12,028 nucleotides of DNA from Prevotellaceae bacterium UBA1720 (lineage in GTDB: Bacteria > Bacteroidota > Bacteroidia > Bacteroidales > Bacteroidaceae), in assembly GCA_002317475.1 (NCBI GenBank), contig DCIS01000034.1, positions 1,387-13,414 on the forward strand, given 5' to 3'. Shown here in pieces: positions 8,321 to 12,028 of the stretch. Positions within the stretch are counted from its first letter, which is position 1; every line of letters begins with the position of its first letter. A program made the translations under genes and the position numbers. The notes beneath the pieces were generated by a model. It was not told the origin of the DNA and made no database searches. It saw nothing but the letters and a program-made list of their open reading frames with translations.

Positions 8321-9880
8321 TTATTTGTAATCTCGTTCTTCTTCAAAGTCCACAAGTGGCTGAGCGGACTCGTTGACTATCTGTCTCCCCCTTAAGGGGG
8401 TTGGGGGGGCTTTCAATATCTTTTCGGTTACTTGGAAGAGCAACCTTTTCAGTTCCATGCTATCTACCTCGTTCAAGGCATCCAGTGCTTCTTGGTGATA
8501 GTGGTCTATCAGACTTTGCAGTTCATTCTTTACCTTTTCATCATCCCACTGAGGGTGCTCGTTCCGGAGTGCCAGTACCACAGAGGGACGGGATGCCAGT
8601 TCGTTGTCATTGCGGAAATCCTCCAGGTCGTCGTTCATCTGATAGGCCATACCCAATGCCTCGGAATATCGGCGGAGCATGGGCCTCAGGTGCACAAAGT
8701 TTCCCGTGCAACTCAACCCTAACATCAACGAAACCTCAAAGGCTGGTACCGTCTTATGGCGGAACACCTCCTTGACAAAGTCCATGTCTATAGGTTCGGG
8801 ATGCTGGCACCACACCAGTTCGGCACCTTGTCCCTTGCACAACTTCATATGGGCATCGCTGATCAAGCGAACCAGTTCGGCATTGTTGCTCTCTGCCAGG
8901 ACTCGGTATCCCTCTCCCAACAGTGCATCCCCGGCATTGATGGCAAAAGCATCACCATAGAGGGCATTCACCGTGGGTTGCCCATAACGTGTCTGGTCGC
9001 CATCTTCAATATCATCATGTATGAGCGATGCCTTGTGGAAGCACTCAACAGCCACAGCAGCTCGATGTACATCCTCGGTCATCTCGCTCTTCCCTGTCAG
9101 GGCTTGCCATACGGCACAGAGTAGGAAGGGTCTCCACCGCTTTCCCTCGCCACACATCCAGTCAAAGCATACGGCCGAGGTCTGATCCTCTGCCCTACCA
9201 ATCAAGTGCTCCAGTTCAGTTCGGGTGAACCAACGGTTTACCTGTTCACGAATCACATCGTAGTCAAGGAGTGAAGGGGCTGCAGCCTCGTTCAGCATAG
9301 ACAGCAATTCCTCCACATAGCCCTCATCCACATGGGTATCCTTGCATCCATTGTCATTCAGGGCAATGGCCAGTCCCGGTACAGCATGACGCACCAACAA
9401 GGGGAAGGCTTTCTCCAGCGAGTCCAGACAACTTACACCAACCACAGCATCTACAACATTATTCTCAATCAACTCAATGACCTGTGTGAATCCCTCTGCC
9501 ACGATGCTGAGACTTCCCTGTTGTTCAGCCTTGTCCTGCAAAGAAGGTATGAGACAACATCCACAACGGTGGCACAACAATCCATATTCATCGTATTCGC
9601 CCTTGCATTCACCATACTTGCTCAGACACTTAGGCAGCATCAGCAGACGACGCTCATGAGGAATGCCTGCCACTACAGGCAACCACACCTGGTTGTGTAT
9701 CTCTACCATCAGCCAGGAACGCATAGGTTCACACTCCTTGTGTCTCTGCACGAAGGCTTCAGCCAGTTCCTCCAGTTGCTTCAGCGAGACAGGCGGACAC
9801 AGATGTCTCTCCTGCACAAAGTCCTTTAAGGCTCTGCGCAATAGCATTCTTTCCTCTATCGTTTCTGGTATAGCATTCAT
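8321..9880 (-). CDS. DUF116 - polyprenyl diphosphate synthase fusion
   Basis: This is a 519-residue two-domain protein (numbered from the ATG at 9880). The N-terminal part (about 60-200) matches DUF116: MLPKCL (81-86), a cysteine-rich CxxCGCC (103-109), a VVGVSCLDSL segment near 147-156 and GCKDTHVDEGY near 178-188. The C-terminal part (about 225-490) is a trans-isoprenyl diphosphate synthase with GKRWRP (246-251), the first Asp-rich motif DDIED (289-293), GQGAEL (351-356), a KT pair (376-377) and the second motif DDLED (417-421). It should condense isopentenyl diphosphate onto an allylic diphosphate. Ala and Ser at five and four residues before the first Asp-rich motif argue against a farnesyl-length synthase and for C20 or longer, but do not fix the product. 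The usual RRG after the first motif is RYG here. A GTG at 9895 would add five residues; the ATG with its A/G-rich leader is preferred. The tail (APPTPLRG) is encoded by a repeat element. Confidence 0.9.
   Translation of the reverse strand: MNAIPETIEERMLLRRALKDFVQERHLCPPVSLKQLEELAEAFVQRHKECEPMRSWLMVEIHNQVWLPVVAGIPHERRLLMLPKCLSKYGECKGEYDEYGLLCHRCGCCLIPSLQDKAEQQGSLSIVAEGFTQVIELIENNVVDAVVGVSCLDSLEKAFPLLVRHAVPGLAIALNDNGCKDTHVDEGYVEELLSMLNEAAAPSLLDYDVIREQVNRWFTRTELEHLIGRAEDQTSAVCFDWMCGEGKRWRPFLLCAVWQALTGKSEMTEDVHRAAVAVECFHKASLIHDDIEDGDQTRYGQPTVNALYGDAFAINAGDALLGEGYRVLAESNNAELVRLISDAHMKLCKGQGAELVWCQHPEPIDMDFVKEVFRHKTVPAFEVSLMLGLSCTGNFVHLRPMLRRYSEALGMAYQMNDDLEDFRNDNELASRPSVVLALRNEHPQWDDEKVKNELQSLIDHYHQEALDALNEVDSMELKRLLFQVTEKILKAPPTPLRGRQIVNESAQPLVDFEEERDYK
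8387..8413 (-). repeat. Palindromic CCCCCTTAAGGGGG plus G-tract element inside a CDS
   Basis: The 14-base perfect palindrome CCCCCTTAAGGGGG (8387-8400) is followed on the plus strand by TTGGGGGGGCTTT. The element lies near the 3' end of the DUF116-synthase gene and codes in frame for KAPPTPLRG, about 20 residues before the stop. I recall similar G-tract/TTAA elements scattered in Bacteroidota genomes, often between genes; that is memory, not a search. Its composition differs sharply from the flanking sequence, which suggests insertion into the gene's non-essential tail. Confidence 0.8.
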
Positions 9881-9913
9881 ACTTTTCGCTTTCACTTTTA
9901 CTCTGCTGAACGA

Positions 9914-11173
9914 TCATCCATACGCTCCAAAACCGAAGAAATAGTTCTTTTTCAGCCACTTATAGGGCTTGCTCTTTTCGGGTATGGCCTCATCACCCAT
10001 CTCGTGACCAGGTACATGTTGCATTCGTTCATATTCAGCCATAGCTGTCTGACGGCTGGTGGTCTCCTGGGCGTTGTATCGTCTCAAGAGGTCTGCCATC
10101 ATCTGGGGATCCTCCATTAGGATACAACCCCTGGTGTGCTGTGCAATCTCCTCACGCATATTCTTCAGGAAGGCAGATTGCTCATAAAGCATCGTCATGT
10201 TGCTGGCATCAGCATTGAGGAAATCTGTTGCCATCTGAATGACGGGACAGAACTCCAGGGCCCCAGAGGGTGATACATGATGACTCATACCCGTTGCACC
10301 TGGACACATCGCCCTGCCCTTGTCGTCCCAATAAACATCAACCAGCATCACGGGGGCATTCATGCGTTCATTGACCAGGAACTGACGCAAACCCTTGATC
10401 TGCTCACGGGTCAGCGCATTCTCGGGATGAGGCTCGGCACCTACAGGACGGTAGATGTAGTACCACAGATAAGCAGCACCTTCCCTAGCCACACGTTCTA
10501 TGTGCTCACGACTCACCAGTTCCCTGTAGTTGGTCTGGCAGATGCTTGCTGCCACACCAAATATCAGCCCTGCCTTCCTACAGGCCCTCACACCCTTTAG
10601 GGTGCGCTCATAGACATCATCCTTTTGTCTTCTTCGGTCACTTTCTTCCTCCAGTCCTTCTATGCTGATGAGGGGCGTCACATTGCCTGCCTTTCTCAGT
10701 TGCTGTGCGATATCGTCGTTAAGCAATGTACCATTGGTGAAGAGTTGGAAGTAGCAGTCACTATGCCTCGTGAAGACGTCCATCAATCCTCTGTACATCA
10801 AGGGTTCACCACCCAGAATGCCAAAGAAGTATGATCCGTGCTTCTTACTCTCGCTGATGATGCCGTCTATCTGTTCCAGTGTCAGGCTCTTTCGCCCACC
10901 CTTGCTGACCCAGCACCCGCTACAAGCCAGATTGCAGGTCTCCGTCACAGATATCATGTTGAAAGCAGGGAAGAAAGGTGCGCCCTTCTTCATCCTCTTC
11001 TTGAAGTCATGCATGTTCCACAGGTTGTGCCAGCCGAAGTTCCATACAAACTTCCAAAGCAGACGAATGGGAGTCTGACGAAAGACTCGCCATCCCATCT
11101 TCATCAAGGGGACCCACCCCCAACCAAGGGGATTTGTCACATGGCTCTGCTTATGATCCTCTAAACGGCTCAT
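9914..11173 (-). CDS. Radical SAM enzyme with SPASM-like C-terminal region
   Basis: The 419-residue product has the radical SAM cluster motif CxxxCxxC at 80-87 (CNLACSGC), the GGEP motif at 121-124 that contacts SAM, and a TNGT strand at 146-149, all expected of the radical SAM TIM barrel. After the barrel, cysteines at 290 (MCPG), 309 (EFCP, preceded by SPSGALEF) and 350 (RGC) look like a reduced SPASM or Twitch-type auxiliary cluster region. The N-terminal 70 residues are Trp-rich (WGWVPLMKMGW, about 18-28) and could contact membrane or a lipid substrate. Substrate is unknown. HpnH, which adenosylates a hopanoid, is a radical SAM enzyme, but its CNLAC context is not enough to assign that function; peptide maturation is another option. 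It lies between a ferredoxin-like gene, a plausible electron donor, and the DUF116-prenyl synthase, 33 bases away. The start is the ATG just after a repeat-rich spacer. Confidence 0.9.
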   Translation of the reverse strand: MSRLEDHKQSHVTNPLGWGWVPLMKMGWRVFRQTPIRLLWKFVWNFGWHNLWNMHDFKKRMKKGAPFFPAFNMISVTETCNLACSGCWVSKGGRKSLTLEQIDGIISESKKHGSYFFGILGGEPLMYRGLMDVFTRHSDCYFQLFTNGTLLNDDIAQQLRKAGNVTPLISIEGLEEESDRRRQKDDVYERTLKGVRACRKAGLIFGVAASICQTNYRELVSREHIERVAREGAAYLWYYIYRPVGAEPHPENALTREQIKGLRQFLVNERMNAPVMLVDVYWDDKGRAMCPGATGMSHHVSPSGALEFCPVIQMATDFLNADASNMTMLYEQSAFLKNMREEIAQHTRGCILMEDPQMMADLLRRYNAQETTSRQTAMAEYERMQHVPGHEMGDEAIPEKSKPYKWLKKNYFFGFGAYG

Positions 11174-11180
11174 CTTTCTT

Positions 11181-11228
11181 GTTGACTTATTGACTTGTTG
11201 ACTCGTTGACTTATTGACTTGTTGACTC
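11181..11228 (-). repeat. Tandem repeat spacer: two 24-base copies, each of three 8-base units
   Basis: On the plus strand the stretch is GTTGACTT, ATTGACTT, GTTGACTC repeated twice without error, so it can be read as six 8-base units or two 24-base units. It begins directly next to the TAG stop (11229-11231) of the ferredoxin-like gene and ends seven bases before the ATG of the radical SAM gene, so it makes up nearly all of the 55-base spacer. The repeats are too short and have no unique spacers, so this is not a CRISPR array. Repeat number may vary between strains. Confidence 0.95.
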
Positions 11229-11918
11229 CTAATCTTTCATCAGTTTGAAACTCGTTCGGCGTGCTGCGAGTTTCTCGCGCAAGGCCAGACCATACAGTTC
11301 CTTTGTGTCGAGTTTTATCGCATTCTCTTGCTTCTCCTCGCCACCGTTAATAGGACTTCGGTCGTATTTGGGGAAGATAATGGCACTGGCAGGACAGGTA
11401 CGGGCACATGCCGGACAGTTGTTCTTGCAGTTATGGGGATGCACTACACGAATACGGTCCTCCACCATCTCGTACACACCAAAGGGACAGAATTCCAGAC
11501 ATTTCCCACATTCCGCACAGAGGTCCTTATCCAAAGTGGGATACCAGGCATCCTCACCCAGTTTGGCGGGCATGGCCTTCAGTTTTTCATTCCATGCAGA
11601 GATATCCTCCTGAGGTGCATCACCTTGCACAGAAAGTGAAGCCAGTACGTTCTCCACGCTGTCCACACGAAGGTTCAGGGACGTACATTGATCCTCACAG
11701 ACAAAGGCCAGCAAACTCTTCACAGCCCTGGGATGGCAGGCCACTATGGTCGTCTGGGCAATCTCCCGGATTACCTCAGCCTTGTCTTCACACAGTTCAC
11801 AAAGGTCACTCACCACTTCCACCTCTATCCCACTTCTTTGGGCTATTGCGGCAAGGCGAGCCACCTTCTCCTTCTCTATGAAATTGCGTGAAGAGCACGC
11901 ACATATCGTAATTTTCAT
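11229..11918 (-). CDS. Ferredoxin-like protein with N-terminal Cys-rich alpha/beta region
   Basis: The product is 229 residues with no signal peptide, so it is expected in the cytoplasm. The N-terminal half (1-90) looks like a small alpha/beta domain with CACSSR at 6-11, DLCELC (38-43) and CEDQC (74-78). The second half is a 2[4Fe-4S] ferredoxin: CxxCxxCxxxCP at 134-145 (CAECGKCLEFCP), followed by CKNNCPACARTCP at 164-176 and an IIFPKY segment at 180-185. The family is often annotated simply as 4Fe-4S binding protein. As first gene of the visible operon it may deliver electrons to the radical SAM enzyme or to the DUF116 domain encoded next. The start ATG at 11918 has a purine-rich leader (AAAGAAGAAA) rather than a Shine-Dalgarno sequence. 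Its cysteine-rich N-terminal part could bind a further cluster or be regulatory; that is uncertain. Confidence 0.88.
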   Translation of the reverse strand: MKITICACSSRNFIEKEKVARLAAIAQRSGIEVEVVSDLCELCEDKAEVIREIAQTTIVACHPRAVKSLLAFVCEDQCTSLNLRVDSVENVLASLSVQGDAPQEDISAWNEKLKAMPAKLGEDAWYPTLDKDLCAECGKCLEFCPFGVYEMVEDRIRVVHPHNCKNNCPACARTCPASAIIFPKYDRSPINGGEEKQENAIKLDTKELYGLALREKLAARRTSFKLMKD

Positions 11919-11954
11919 TTTCTTCTTTTACTTTCTTTGTTCAGGTTCTTTTTT

Positions 11955-12028
11955 ACGTACTTCCTACGTACAAACACCGTATAAACACCGTACAAACACC
12001 GTATATCTACGTAGGCTATACGTAGGCT
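11955..12028 (-). repeat. Phased array of TACG motifs with 11-base period upstream of the operon
   Basis: On the coding strand TACG recurs seven times. On the plus strand the CGTA cores start at 11956, 11967, 11978, 11989, 12000, 12010 and 12021, so the spacings are 11, 11, 11, 11, 10 and 11 bases. The middle three units are nearly identical (TACGGTGTTTG, TACGGTGTTTA, TACGGTGTTTG); the outer ones are TACGTA followed by variable bases. The period is close to one helical turn, so all cores face one side of the DNA. It sits 37 bases before the first start codon and continues to the window edge. It could be an operator array or simply a tandem-repeat tract. I could not identify a convincing Bacteroidota promoter (TAnnTTTG) in it. 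Confidence 0.85.

Noticed and set aside
8314..8355. TTG start extending the small repeat protein to 235 residues
   Set aside because: It would overlap the upstream gene by 35 bases with a rare start codon, while an ATG lies seven bases after the upstream stop.
8387..8400. Rho-independent terminator
   Set aside because: The palindrome is inside a coding region, has no loop beyond TTAA-type pairing and no T-run follows on the coding strand; the next gene starts within 80 bases.
9332..9829. A 165-codon plus-strand frame
   Set aside because: It is antisense to the DUF116 domain and has low-complexity Gln/His/Thr content typical of a shadow frame.
9881..9895. GTG start five codons upstream of the DUF116-synthase ATG
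   Set aside because: Possible but less likely; the ATG at 9880 has an A/G-rich leader and removes only five residues of low information.
5937..11173. Classical hopanoid (hpn) operon
   Set aside because: Only a cyclase-like gene and an unassigned radical SAM gene resemble it; hpnC, hpnD, hpnE, hpnG and the sugar-modifying genes are not visible.
11408..11881. A 157-codon plus-strand frame
   Set aside because: It is antisense to the ferredoxin-like gene and rich in Pro, His and Ser, as expected from reading that gene backwards.
11181..12028. CRISPR-like repetition in the right-hand spacers
   Set aside because: Units are 8 to 11 bases and directly adjacent, with no unique spacers and no cas genes.

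Overview
The window looks like chromosomal DNA from a Bacteroidota member, most likely a Bacteroidales/Prevotella-like anaerobe. The evidence is circumstantial: moderate GC content, no clear Shine-Dalgarno sequences but purine-rich leaders, short tandem repeats in the gene spacers, a CCCCCTTAAGGGGG/TTGGGGGGG repeat of a kind I remember from Bacteroidota genomes, and protein families (Tat-exported polyferredoxins, PQQ-type propellers) compatible with an anaerobic respirer. No rRNA, tRNA, CRISPR, IS element or phage gene is visible.

All nine genes lie on the minus strand and are tightly packed: several stops and starts overlap, and no spacer inside the block exceeds about 55 bases. They read as one operon running from right to left. 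In transcription order they are: (1) a cytosolic two-cluster ferredoxin-like protein (11918-11229); (2) a radical SAM enzyme with a SPASM-like C-terminal region (11173-9914); (3) a DUF116 plus trans-polyprenyl diphosphate synthase fusion (9880-8321); (4) a small prenyltransferase/terpene-cyclase-repeat protein (8313-7648); (5) a squalene-hopene-cyclase-like class II terpene cyclase with an intact DxDD acid motif (7655-5937); (6) a membrane-anchored PQQ-type beta-propeller (5917-4487); (7) a Tat-signal beta-propeller with a CxxCxxxCP tail (4487-3477); (8) a Tat-signal polyferredoxin (3463-2891); (9) a NosR/NapH-like membrane polyferredoxin (2898-1639). A tenth reading frame, a second membrane-anchored PQQ-type propeller, starts at 1604 and runs off the left edge.

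My interpretation is inference. Genes 2-5 look like a pathway that makes a prenyl diphosphate, cyclises it by a class II (protonation) mechanism and perhaps modifies it by radical chemistry. Genes 6-10 look like an envelope electron-transfer and scaffold module that takes electrons to or from the quinone pool. The whole could make and use an undescribed polycyclic isoprenoid in the envelope. No squalene synthase-type genes (hpnC/D/E) are in the window, so a classical hopanoid pathway is not demonstrated.

The non-coding DNA is also notable. Upstream of the first gene, seven TACG motifs (coding strand) are phased at 11/11/11/11/10/11 bases. A spacer after gene 1 is built from six 8-base units, and the spacer before the last propeller is built from three 11-base units. 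The C-terminal tail of the DUF116-synthase fusion is encoded by a palindromic G/C-tract repeat.
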